A stretch of 32,890 nt of DNA from positions 278,421 through 311,310 of the forward strand of contig NZ_BMLV01000004.1 in the NCBI RefSeq assembly GCF_014645495.1. Reading direction: 5' to 3'. How positions within the stretch are numbered: position 1 is the first letter of the stretch; each line of letters starts with the position of its first letter. A program made the translations under genes and the position numbers. The notes below the pieces were generated by a model, which worked only from the letters and a program-made list of their open reading frames with translations, was not told the origin of the DNA and searched no databases. This DNA comes from Cloacibacterium rupense (GTDB lineage: Bacteria; Bacteroidota; Bacteroidia; Flavobacteriales; Weeksellaceae). This document shows, piece after piece, positions 8,418 through 16,482 of this stretch.

Positions 8418-8855
8418 TTAAATACATTCCATTATTGGAAAAAATTCTGAAAACGTAACACTCCATTTATTTTCAAAATCTCCGCTAATAATGATGTAGT
8501 CGATTTCTTTTTTTAAATTAAACTCTATTTTTTTCTTTTGCTTGGATTTTATCTCTATCCTTTTTGCTTTTTTAGAGACTCTTATTTGTCTATATCAACA
8601 AGTATAGTTTTCAAATTTATATTTTATTCCGTTGACGACAATAATTTCTTCTATGAAAGCAGCATTATTGAAAAACAAAATGATTTCATCATCTTTTTTC
8701 ATCAATTCTTTTGGTGTGTTATCTAGATAAAATTTGTAACCAATGCTATCTGTTTCCTTTGCTTGCGTTTTGTCTTGATAATAAAAATTAATATTATTTT
8801 GTGCATAGCAACTGATGTTAATAAGTAAAACAACTATAAAAAAAACTATTTTCAT
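8418..8855 (-). pseudogene. Small secreted protein interrupted by an in-frame TGA
   Basis: From the ATG at 8855, 86 codons lead to TGA at 8595-8597. The same frame then continues for 58 codons to TAA at 8418-8420, reading YRQIRVSKKAKRIEIK and later SGDFENKWSVTFSEFF. Composition and style do not change across the TGA, so I read this as one gene of about 145 codons with a nonsense mutation. The N-terminus is a clear signal peptide (KIVFFIVVLLINISCYAQ). Function is unknown. The TGA follows a cysteine codon. I see no reason to invoke selenocysteine. The truncated 86-residue form might still be made. Confidence 0.7.
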
Positions 8856-8930
8856 TGATTTAATTTATAAATATTGCAAAATAATTTAATATTTGATTTG
8901 ACACACTGTCGTTTTAATATTGCCACCAAC

Positions 8931-9248
8931 GGCAAACTGTGAAAAACCTTACAATCTGCATTAACAAAAATAGGGAAAAAAGCTCATAAAACGCATTAAA
9001 ATTCGTGTATTCAATCATGTAGTTTAACAGTTTTTATTTGCTTTTTGTCATAGAATTCTTATCTGGAATTGCTTGGCTTTTGTAAAAACATTCATTCTAA
9101 CCTATATCATCTCAAATTTAAGCCCCCAAAATTTTAGAATTCTACACCTGCACTAAAAAACAAACCTCTCTAAAATTGCTTCTAAAGAGGTAGATTTTTA
9201 TGTTTTTTGAAAACTATTTTTTTTAAATGAGAGTTGTGCAACGGTTAC
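8931..9248. repeat. IS-derived composite spacer, copy F, with IS1182 right end
   Basis: This starts after core ACCAACG (8925-8931) with an AAACTGTGAAAAACC block shared with copies B, D and G. It ends in a right end GAGTTGTGCAACGGTTAC (9231-9248) that matches the right inverted repeat of the intact IS. Before it lie degenerate copies of the IS tail (AGAATTCTACAC, CTAAAAAACAAACCTC). CCTT (9249-9252) and core GTTAGC (9253-9258) follow. It contains no gene. Confidence 0.7.
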
Positions 9249-9283
9249 CCTTGTTAGCGGTTCGCCCTTTTTCGTCCGTTGTT

Positions 9284-9958
9284 TTAGTTGTCAATTGCAT
9301 TAAAAAAATCTTTTAGTTTTTGTGGATCAAGTTTTCTATCTGTCCGAACGCTACTGCAAAGGTCAAGTCCAAAAGGTTGCACTGCTTCAATGGCTTGTCG
9401 AACGTTGTCCTTATTTAGTCCACCTGCAAGAAATAAAGGAATTGAAATTGAGTTCCTTATTTTTCGGCTTAAATCCCAATTATGTGTTCTACCTGTTCCA
9501 CCCAATTCTTTAACGGATAAATTTGGATTTCCGCTGTCCAATAAAATTGCGTCAACATAATTTGAAATTTCAATGGCTTCTTTTACTGAATTGTCGTCAA
9601 TAACGTGAATAACTTGCACCAATTTCACGTTTGGTAATTCGTTACGAAGCATTTTGTACTCTCGTTTTTCCAGCTCGTCCACAATTTGAATGGTCGTTGT
9701 ATTTACTCGTCTGTAATGTTTGATAATTTCTTGCGGTTTAGTTTCACTAGTCAGCAAAAAAGTTGAGATAGGTGGTGGAACTATCTTGGCTATTTGGTTG
9801 ATGAGTTCATCTCCAATGACACCTGGTCCGCTTGGCATATGTCCTACCAATCCCAATGCGGAAGCACCATACTCAATCGCAATTCTTGCTTCGTCAATAC
9901 TGCTTATACAGCAAATTTTCACTCTTGGTCTTGTCATACTTTCAATTTTTTCTGGCAT
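9284..9958 (-). CDS. TrpF-like phosphoribosylanthranilate isomerase family protein
   Basis: The product has 224 residues, close to the usual TrpF length of about 205-220. TrpF features in order are: KICC near residue 14 (KICG in the family, with the catalytic Cys), EYGASALGL, a conserved Asp in AILLDSG (general acid), GGTGRTHNWDLS, LAGGLNKDNV, and the phosphate-binding end GLDLCSSVRTDRKLDPQKL. The usual family end is GVDVNSGVE-like, so this is a divergent member. It is alone in a cassette with no trp neighbours. A start at MTRPRVKICC, seven codons in, is possible. A second, nearly identical copy begins at 342. Confidence 0.82.
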   Translation of the reverse strand: MPEKIESMTRPRVKICCISSIDEARIAIEYGASALGLVGHMPSGPGVIGDELINQIAKIVPPPISTFLLTSETKPQEIIKHYRRVNTTTIQIVDELEKREYKMLRNELPNVKLVQVIHVIDDNSVKEAIEISNYVDAILLDSGNPNLSVKELGGTGRTHNWDLSRKIRNSISIPLFLAGGLNKDNVRQAIEAVQPFGLDLCSSVRTDRKLDPQKLKDFFNAIDN

Positions 9959-9993
9959 TTTGTTTCTGTTCGTTGTGTCGCTTTAGGGTGACC

Positions 9994-10117
9994 GCTAACG
10001 GTTTGGGTATTGCCGAAGGCGGGGCGTTTCAATACTGTTGTTAATTTGAAAAACTAAAGTCTGGTCAAGCACAAAAGTGTCATAGAAGCCCGTCACCCCC
10101 GCTTTTGGCAATGCCTT
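9994..10117 (-). other. attC-like site interrupted by IS relic
   Basis: GCTAAC at 9994-9999 and arms GTATTGCC...GGCGGGG against CCCCCGC...GGCAATGCC, ending in CCTT (10114-10117). The sequence is essentially identical to 379-502. An IS left end starts at 10118, and the second core reappears only at 10758-10766. Confidence 0.7.
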
Positions 10118-10757
10118 GTGCCTGTTGCTCAACTCAAATATACAAATAAACTTGTATAAAAGCCGGATATTTCGTAAATTTATTCATGCAAGGAAAGAAA
10201 AATTTCGGCCCACAGTTATTTGTTTCGGTTAACTTGTTCAATATGGTTCTATAAGATAATTATTACCAATGCACAAAATTAGATCTCGCTAATTTCCAAT
10301 CCGTGAGTCTTCACACAAAAATGCCACCACCCAATAATCTGCATAAATCTGCGGGAATCAAAAACCATTTTCTTCCTCCCTTTAGGGCAGGGGAAAAGAA
10401 GAAAATGGTTTTGGGGATTACCCTTTTTGCGTTCTAACCAATCATAAAATCTGCATAATCTGCAAAATCCGCGAGAATGAAAAAAAAACAATATCATTTC
10501 CAATCCATTTCATCCACCATCGCCAAAGGCGAAACTTAATGCTCTTAATCCCTTAATGAATCCTTAATGTTTCCTCTTAACCTTAGCCTTAATTCCTCAT
10601 CTTCCCATAACTCCTGAAAAGAGCTCCCAAAGTGAGCCTGCCCAGAGCTTGTCGAAGGGTTCAACAGGAGTTTGACTTCGTCGATTTTCAATTCATCTCG
10701 TGTCCTTCGGACAAGACGACAAGAGGCGATAGCCGAACTGAGCGAAGCTAAAACTTA
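10118..10757. repeat. IS1182 left-end relic plus composite spacer, copy E
   Basis: Bases 10118-10283 are the same internally deleted IS left end as at 503-668. The remainder matches copy C closely up to about 10610, then shares the GAGCGAAGCTAAAAC end block with the other copies. The core GTTATTAGC follows at 10758-10766. I see no gene. Confidence 0.65.
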
Positions 10758-10776
10758 GTTATTAGCAGCTGTAATT

Positions 10777-11454
10777 TTACTCAAAGTCATATCTGTATGT
10801 CAAATATTGTCCTTTATAAATAATGGTTTTGTAATCACTGTCAAACTTTTTTTCAAGCTCTATTTTTAATTTTTCGTCTTTAAAATTGTAGTGTTTCTTG
10901 TTTAGGAAGCCTACTGTTCTTATTGTCGGATGGTCAATAATTGGTTTTAGATTACCGTCCAAAACATTAGTGTCTACAAAACGAAAGTCTATGAGATTTG
11001 GGAAGTTTTTTAAGAAGTCAAGGTTGTCAACTGGTCCGCAAGCGTTTAAGCATAAAACTTTCAATTTTTTAAGTTGAAGTAATTCGTCTGTAAACTTAAA
11101 TTTCTTCGATGTGTTAATGTGTAAAAATTCAAGAGTGTCTTTAAGCCTACTTAATCCAAAATCATTTTCGAGTTTCACGCAATAATGTAATTCCAATCTT
11201 TTCAAATTCCTAAACTTTTCTATTCCATCAAAGTTTTTGATGTTTGCCCAATTTAATTCGAGCTAGGATAGATTGTTATTTTCAGATAGATTGTCAAACG
11301 ATTTAAGTTTCTCTTTCAAATGCCAAATGATTGCGTATTCAGCAGTATCAAAATCGTTATTTTCTGTAGAAATAAAATTTTCCTTAAAATCTTTCTGAAA
11401 GATTTTATTTTGTTCTAATTGCTCAAACCATATTGTGTTATATCTCCAATCCAT
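10777..11454 (-). pseudogene. Leucine-rich-repeat-like protein gene with an in-frame TAG
   Basis: The frame from ATG at 11454 stops at TAG (11263-11265) after 63 codons and continues in the same frame to 10777. Joined, it gives about 225 codons. The second part has leucine-rich repeats of the L..L.L.... type: KNLKRLELHYC-like, LEFLHINTS, LKKLKVLCLNACGP, FPNLIDFRFVDTN and RTVGFLNKKHYNF. Such proteins usually mediate protein contacts. The nonsense codon falls before the first repeat, so the annotated product is probably not made whole. An internal ATG at 11205 could produce the C-terminal 142 residues. Confidence 0.7.
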
Positions 11455-11492
11455 TTCTAATGTTGTCGTGTCATGGTATTATATCTGCTAAC

Positions 11493-11810
11493 GTCAGACT
11501 GTGAAAAAACTCCCAATCTGCATTAACAAAAATAGGGAAAAAAGCTTATAAAACGCATTAAAATTCGTGTATTCAATCATGTAGTTTAACAGTTTTTATT
11601 TGCTTTTTGTCATAGAATTCTTATCTGGAATTGCTTGGCTTTTGTAAAAACATTCATTCTAACCTATATCATCTCAAATTTAAGCCCCCAAAATTTTAGA
11701 ATTCTACACCTAAACTAAAAAACAAACCTCGCTTAAAAGTGCTTAAACGAGGTTGAATTATAATGTTTTAGAAAACTATTTTTAAAAAATGGGAGTTGTG
11801 CAACAGTTAC
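11493..11810. repeat. IS-derived composite spacer, copy G, with IS1182 right end
   Basis: After core GCTAACG (11487-11493) comes the TCAGACTGTGAAAAAACTCC block. After about 11540 it matches copy F, and it ends in right end GAGTTGTGCAACAGTTAC (11793-11810), identical to that of the intact IS. GGCT (11811-11814) and core GTTAGG (11815-11820) follow. A hairpin with AACCTCG / CGAGGTT arms near 11727 equals the IS tail hairpin. There is no gene. Confidence 0.7.
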
Positions 11811-11815
11811 GGCTG

Positions 11816-12328
11816 TTAGGTGTAGTTTTTATTTCTTCCTAATGAATCAACGTTTTTTAATAAATCAGGGATTCTATGTTTCCCATGCATATTTCTTATC
11901 AATTCGGCTGCTTCATTAAGATTAATTCCTTTTGAAGTTATATACAAAGGTTTTTTACTTTCACCTCTCAAAATTTCTTTTTTAAATTTCTCAATTTTTG
12001 AAAAATTATTTTTTGCAACACCTATAATGGGGATTTTAAAATTTAAACTTTTGAATAGATAACCACCTAAACCATCATTTTGATTATCATCAATAATAAC
12101 AAATCCATCTATTATTATTGCCTCACACTCTGATAAATCAATAACTTTAAGTAAACTTAAGATGCAAGGTAGTTCTCTTTTATAAAATTCGCCTGATTTA
12201 TATTCTTCAATACCTGATATTATTTCTACGAAAGTCTTTGTAATTGTAGTATCATTCCATTTCTCAAATTGTATGCAAACGGTTTTTGCATTATTTTCAA
12301 AATAGTAAGTGTCAAACGCTAAAATCAT
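11816..12328 (-). CDS. Endonuclease V-like protein (cassette gene)
   Basis: The product has 170 residues. The endonuclease V pattern is visible: an N-terminal AFDTYYF with Asp6 on a first strand, then YKSGEFYKRELP with Glu52, then AIIIDGFVIIDD with Asp74, and IPIIGVAKNNFSK. These match the metal-binding Asp/Glu/Asp and the GVAK motif of EndoV, which cleaves next to deaminated (inosine) bases. The usual downstream HPR motif is replaced by NQNDGLGGYLF, so substrate and activity may differ. It is shorter than typical EndoV (about 220). The TAA stop overlaps the GTTAGG core. It lies 12 bases after 12341-13027 and shares its cassette. Confidence 0.75.
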   Translation of the reverse strand: MILAFDTYYFENNAKTVCIQFEKWNDTTITKTFVEIISGIEEYKSGEFYKRELPCILSLLKVIDLSECEAIIIDGFVIIDDNQNDGLGGYLFKSLNFKIPIIGVAKNNFSKIEKFKKEILRGESKKPLYITSKGINLNEAAELIRNMHGKHRIPDLLKNVDSLGRNKNYT

Positions 12329-12340
12329 ATGTTTTATTAT

Positions 12341-13027
12341 TTAATTTGTATATGGTTTTAGTTTTTCAGTTACTTTGATAATTTCATCAATAATTATATC
12401 AAAAATAGTTTGCTTCTTCCCAGTAATAAGATAAGTGCTATAATTATAAATTTCTTGATTATAAATTAATTCGCCATATGAAACATGATTGTCATATGCA
12501 ATTGTATTTTCATCTTTGCCATTTAAAATTAATAAATTCCTACCTCCACAACATTCGGCAAATGAAATATAATTAATTAATAAATTATCTTTTTTACTTA
12601 TTAAATTGTATATATCCTCAATTTTTTTTGAATTGAAATTTTGTGTTTCATATTCAAAATAGCCTTCTTCAATCTCTTCATTTGTTAATCCATTTTCAAT
12701 TAAAATTTTTACAAATTCTTCAGAGAAAAAGCTTTCAATTGGACAATAAGAAGAAATGTTATAATCGAAAAGTTCACAATAGTAAAAACCTTTAAAATTA
12801 GCTATTTCAAAAGCTTTTATTAATTTTTTTGAAAGTTTAATGTTAAACTTTTTTTCAAATAATTTTACTTCATCTAAAAAACTATAAAAAAATCTAGGTT
12901 GTTCAAATAGAATTTCCTTAAGTTCTTTGTCAGCAGATATCAATTTCTTTTTAGTTTCAAAATTAATTTTTGAAACTAAATTTTTTAATTCTTTTGTATA
13001 GTTTTCTATTTTTTCTATTTCAGTCAT
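12341..13027 (-). CDS. Hypothetical protein, possibly SUKH (SMI1/KNR4)-like
   Basis: The product has 228 residues and is very rich in Lys, Glu, Ile and Asn, with no signal peptide. The C-terminal half has a run ending in SFAECCGGRNLLILNG and then TIAYDNHVSYG, which resembles the strand pattern of SUKH/SMI1 immunity-type domains; this is a weak visual match. The N-terminal half is helical and charged. It is the first gene of a two-gene cassette with the endonuclease V-like gene. A toxin-immunity link would be speculation. Confidence 0.7.
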   Translation of the reverse strand: MTEIEKIENYTKELKNLVSKINFETKKKLISADKELKEILFEQPRFFYSFLDEVKLFEKKFNIKLSKKLIKAFEIANFKGFYYCELFDYNISSYCPIESFFSEEFVKILIENGLTNEEIEEGYFEYETQNFNSKKIEDIYNLISKKDNLLINYISFAECCGGRNLLILNGKDENTIAYDNHVSYGELIYNQEIYNYSTYLITGKKQTIFDIIIDEIIKVTEKLKPYTN

Positions 13028-13233
13028 GCTAAAATTACACCTAACGTTCCGCCGCTAGCCGACTGTGGCGGTCAAAGCGAAACGATTTTTTCCTTACTAA
13101 GATAAACGTTTTTCGTGTAAACCAAACACCAATCTAGCACTTACCAGCCATAGCGGCTAGCGGCTGTGCCTTTTGCACAACTCAAAAATACAAATAAACT
13201 TGTATAAAAGCGGGATATTTCGTAAATTTATGT

Positions 13234-14808
13234 ATGCAAGGAAAGAAAAATTTCGCCCCACAGTTATTTGTTTCGGTCAATTTATTAGATCTAGTTCCAG
13301 CGGATAATTTTTACAGAAAATTATTAACCGAGCTTGACTTACAATTCATTTATAAATCCACCCAAAAGTATTATGGCAAAGAAGGACAAGAGAGCATAGA
13401 TCCTGTTGTTTTTTTCAAGATTCTATTGGTTGGATATCTTAATAACATCAACTCTGATAGGCAACTGATTCGTTATTGCAACAATTGTTTAGATGTTCGT
13501 TTGTTTCTAGGATACGATTTAAATGAAGAATTACCTTGGCATTCTACCATCAGCCGAACCCGAGGATTGTATGGGGAAGAGGTGTTTTTGAGTTTGTTTA
13601 AAATGGTTTTGAAGATGTGCGTGAGCAAAGGCATGGTGAGAGGCAAAAGACAGGCGGTAGACAGCGTTTTCATTAAAGCCAATGCCAGTATGGATTCTTT
13701 GGTGGAAAAAGAAGTGCTAGAAGATGCATCAGCGTTTGTCAACGAATTGGAAGAAAACAGCGAATACAAAGTAACTTCCACCCGCAAGAAACTCGTTGAA
13801 CGCCACCATGATTGGAAAGCAGAAGCCTATAAAGGTATGCCCGCCAATAGCAACAGCCAACAAATGGATGAAAACGGGAATTTAATTCGCCCAAAATACC
13901 TATCCAACCATACCCATTTTTCGCCCACAGACCGTGATGCCAGAGTAAGTGTGAAGCCAGGGAAAGTGAGACAATTAAACTACTTCGGGCAAATCTCAGT
14001 AGACGATGCCCACCATGTGATAACTGGAGCAAGTTCAGATTTTGCAGACAAAAGAGACAGTCAGTGTTTAGAGCAAATCGTAGAACTTACCGAAGAAAAC
14101 CTAAAGGAAAACGGAATAGAATTAGACGAACTTTTAGCCGATGGAGGTTACAGCAGTGGCGAAGCTTTGGCGTACTTACACGAAAAAAATATCAATGCTT
14201 ATATCCCCAATTTCGGACAATACAAACCCGAGCGCGAAGGCTTTACCTACCACAAAGAAGAGAATTATTACCAATGTACAAAACCTAGAGGAAACCAAGC
14301 GAAACTACTTTTCAAAGGTGAAAAAATGGATAGCAAAGGTTACACCAAACGCACCTACAGAAGCAGTGAGAGTGATTGCAAAAACTGTCCACTTAGGGAA
14401 CAATGCTGTGGCAAAAGTACGAAGTTCAAAAAGCTAGACGATAGCATCCACAAAGAACATTACGACAGAATGCACCAAAAGCTCACCCAAAATGCACAAT
14501 ACGCCAAGAAAATGGTAAGAGTACGCAGCAAAACCGTAGAACCCGTTATTGGAACCTTGGTCAACTTTACCAACATAAAGAGAGTCAATACACGAGGCAT
14601 CCAAAACGCAAACAAACATGTACTGATGGCAAGTCTAACCTACAATTTGAAAAAATACCTACGCTTCACCTTCAAAAAACCGAATGTTTTAGCCCAAGTT
14701 CTATCCCTAAAACAAGGGAAGTGCTTGGCTTATTTAAAAACAGACTGTTCAGACTTCAATGACTCAATTTTAAGCCTTCTAAAAATTAGAATTCTACACA
14801 TAAACTAA
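13234..14808 (+). CDS. IS1182-family DDE transposase
   Basis: The product has 524 residues, normal for IS1182-type transposases. The N-terminal part (MQGKKNFAPQLFVSVNLLDL, then LPWHSTISRTR near 100-110) is the usual DUF772-like region. The catalytic triad reads D143 (AVDSVFIKANAS), D303 (LADGGYSS) and E436 (VEPVIGTL). A zinc-ribbon-like cysteine group, C382...C385 and CC at 391-392 (DCKNCPLREQCCGK), lies between the last two. It is the only gene in the array on the plus strand. Upstream, AACTTGTATAAAAG may form part of its promoter. Confidence 0.93.
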   Translation: MQGKKNFAPQLFVSVNLLDLVPADNFYRKLLTELDLQFIYKSTQKYYGKEGQESIDPVVFFKILLVGYLNNINSDRQLIRYCNNCLDVRLFLGYDLNEELPWHSTISRTRGLYGEEVFLSLFKMVLKMCVSKGMVRGKRQAVDSVFIKANASMDSLVEKEVLEDASAFVNELEENSEYKVTSTRKKLVERHHDWKAEAYKGMPANSNSQQMDENGNLIRPKYLSNHTHFSPTDRDARVSVKPGKVRQLNYFGQISVDDAHHVITGASSDFADKRDSQCLEQIVELTEENLKENGIELDELLADGGYSSGEALAYLHEKNINAYIPNFGQYKPEREGFTYHKEENYYQCTKPRGNQAKLLFKGEKMDSKGYTKRTYRSSESDCKNCPLREQCCGKSTKFKKLDDSIHKEHYDRMHQKLTQNAQYAKKMVRVRSKTVEPVIGTLVNFTNIKRVNTRGIQNANKHVLMASLTYNLKKYLRFTFKKPNVLAQVLSLKQGKCLAYLKTDCSDFNDSILSLLKIRILHIN

Positions 14809-14810
14809 AA

Positions 14811-14844
14811 AACAAACCTCGCTTAAAAGGGCATAAACGAGGTT
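14811..14844 (-). terminator. Hairpin near the IS right end
   Basis: AACCTCG (14815-14821) pairs with CGAGGTT (14838-14844). On the minus strand it is followed by TGTTTTTTAG, so it would block cassette transcripts entering the transposase gene from the right. The plus-strand T run is weak. Confidence 0.5.
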
Positions 14845-14925
14845 GAAATATTATGTTTTAGAAAACTATTTTTTAAAAATGGGAGTTGTGCAACAGTTAC
14901 GGCTGTTAGTGGCTGTACCATTTCT

Positions 14926-15228
14926 TCAGTTACTATTTATCACAAAATATGCTGTCAACCCAATCATTAGAGCTTCTGCTACCAGATAATTTATGCTCTT
15001 CGGGTTGTCACTTTTCCAATATTTTTTGGATTTGATTACATTGAGTATTGTTGGCGGAAGAATCATTAAGCAGACATAAATCACTCCATTTGCTCCCAAG
15101 TACATAAAACTATTTGCGCCTTCTCCAAACATCATCATTGAGAAAACAGCGTAACCAATTTCTATTAAATAAAAATACGCAACTTCAACAAGAGTGATTT
15201 TAAATAAATGCAGGAAATTAATCTTCAT
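14926..15228 (-). CDS. Small membrane protein, three predicted helices
   Basis: The product has 100 residues, with hydrophobic segments at about 8-32 (LVEVAYFYLIEIGYAVFSMM), 42-64 (ANGVIYVCLMILPPTIL) and 79-97 (INYLVAEALMIGLTAYFVI). A basic loop KSKKYWKS precedes the last helix. I do not recognise the family. It is alone in its cassette. The intact IS lies immediately downstream, inside the attC-like site that belongs to this cassette. Confidence 0.75.
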   Translation of the reverse strand: MKINFLHLFKITLVEVAYFYLIEIGYAVFSMMMFGEGANSFMYLGANGVIYVCLMILPPTILNVIKSKKYWKSDNPKSINYLVAEALMIGLTAYFVINSN

Positions 15229-15271
15229 ATAAATTTCGGTTGTATTTTAAGCTGCTTGTAAAGGTATTGCC

Positions 15272-15401
15272 ACTAACGTTCCCGGTGCAGAAGCAGTAAG
15301 CGAATTTACAGATAAATGTTCATACGAAGCACAATATTCAGGCAACAGAAAAAAGTCGATTCGAAGCACAAAACCGCTTATGGCTTTTGCACCGTGTTAG
15401 C
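15272..15401 (-). other. attC-like recombination site
   Basis: ACTAAC (15272-15277) faces GTTAGC (15396-15401). The inner arms CGGTGCA and TGCACCG pair perfectly over 7 bp, with GTTCC unpaired on the left side against T on the right. The stop codon of 15397-16320 lies in the GTTAGC core. Confidence 0.8.
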
Positions 15402-16320
15402 TGTTGTTTTTTTCATTTCGCAAACTAAAAATTTCGTTTATACCTCGTTTTTCTCCAATGTTATCAAAACACTTTTCCAACTCGTCAATGACTTCTGTTG
15501 TAATATGTTTCAAATATTTTTTACGTGTTTTTTTAAACTCAAACGAGCATAAATACCTTCCAAGCCCTTTTCTTGTTTTATAATTTCTGTCTGAATTTAA
15601 GTACGCCTTGATTATTTCTTCTGTTTCAAATGTCTTGAGAATGTCGTTAGGTAATTCCTCATAGATTGGATAAGCTGTCCAAAAGTTTTCAGTCTTTCCA
15701 AATGTTTGAAGTAAAGTTATAATTTGCTGCTGTCTGTCTGGTATTTCTGAATTTATGTCTTTGACTAACGGAACAAAATAACTGCTGTCCATTGAACAAA
15801 TTTGTGTCCAATATTTTTGAAAGCACTTTGGGGCAATATCAAGCCATTTTCTTTGAGCGATTCGGTCGGCTTCCATATTTCGTTTTTCCTCTATTCTTTC
15901 ATAAAGAGGTTTTGTCAAACCTTGTTCAGCTAAAAAGTTCAAAAGCTCGTCACTTTTGGCAAGTTCAGCATCTCCATCCCAATAATGGTATCTAATTGAA
16001 ACTCCGTGATGAAAACCAATCGTAGCTTTGATATCTTTATTTGAATATAACTCAATGGCATAAGTCCCAAGGCACATACAATAAAAGCCTGTATTATTTT
16101 CGTCTATCTGTAACAAGTCATTTAGTTTTTCAATTTTGTCTGCTTGTGAGATAGTCAATACAATTTTGTCCGACATAGCTTTTGTTTCATAAACCCCATC
16201 GGATTTTATAACGACTTTGTCCACACCAATGAAAAGTTTTGCCAAACCTTCATTTGTTGGTGTCGGAAGTTTATTTCTTTCCTCCAATGGTTTTCTATTT
16301 GTCAAGTCTAATGTCGGCAT
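15397..16320 (-). CDS. Hypothetical cassette protein
   Basis: A soluble protein of 307 residues. The N-terminal half looks beta-rich with a distinctive FYCMCLGTYAIELYS followed by KATIGFHHGVSIRYHYWDGD. The C-terminal half is helical and polar. I recall similar proteins in Bacteroidota but no function or domain name I can support. It is alone in its cassette. The TAA stop is supplied by the core of the downstream attC-like site. Confidence 0.78.
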   Translation of the reverse strand: MPTLDLTNRKPLEERNKLPTPTNEGLAKLFIGVDKVVIKSDGVYETKAMSDKIVLTISQADKIEKLNDLLQIDENNTGFYCMCLGTYAIELYSNKDIKATIGFHHGVSIRYHYWDGDAELAKSDELLNFLAEQGLTKPLYERIEEKRNMEADRIAQRKWLDIAPKCFQKYWTQICSMDSSYFVPLVKDINSEIPDRQQQIITLLQTFGKTENFWTAYPIYEELPNDILKTFETEEIIKAYLNSDRNYKTRKGLGRYLCSFEFKKTRKKYLKHITTEVIDELEKCFDNIGEKRGINEIFSLRNEKNNS

Positions 16321-16344
16321 AGTAAGGTGGTCGTTAAAATAACA

Positions 16345-16474
16345 GCTAACGTTCCGGCGCTTGGCGAGGTTGCGAAGTTCGGAACCGATTATTTTCTATC
16401 AAAGATAAAATTTCTTGCGAGAAATTAACGTGAATTTACTATAAAATTCGCAATCTTGCCAAACGCTTGTTAGC
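16345..16474 (-). other. attC-like recombination site
   Basis: GCTAAC (16345-16350) faces GTTAGC (16469-16474). The arms GCGCTTGGC...TTGCGAA and TTCGCAA...GCCAAACGC pair, with GTTCCG extra on the left arm. The central loop is AT-rich. Confidence 0.85.
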
Positions 16475-16482
16475 GGTAGTTT

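Larger units (their letters stand above)
13166..14900 (+). mobile_element. Intact IS1182-family insertion sequence, about 1735 bp
   Basis: The left end GTGCCTTTTGCACAACTC (13166-13183) and right end GAGTTGTGCAACAGTTAC (14883-14900) are inverted repeats with 15 of 18 matches. GGCT occurs directly outside both ends (13162-13165 and 14901-14904), which I read as a 4-bp target duplication. A single transposase gene fills the element. The full open frame and clean ends suggest it can still move. It is the parent or a close relative of the relics at 503, 9231, 10118 and 11793. Confidence 0.88.
13040..14909 (-). other. attC-like site split by the intact IS
   Basis: CCTAAC (13040-13045) with arm CCGCCGCTAGCCG begins the site. 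The partner arm CATAGCGGCTAGCGGCT ends at 13165, and core GTTAG resumes at 14905-14909 after the IS and its 4-bp duplication. With the IS and one GGCT removed, the site would be about 130 bp and directly join GGCT to GTTAGT. Confidence 0.75.

Noticed and set aside
8595..8597. TGA as a selenocysteine codon
   Set aside because: The protein family is unknown, there is no visible SECIS-like hairpin directly after the codon, and a neighbouring cassette gene is broken by TAG, so simple decay is more likely.
13473..14619. Several frames on both strands inside the transposase gene
   Set aside because: They overlap the IS1182 transposase, which has all catalytic residues; the others have no motifs.
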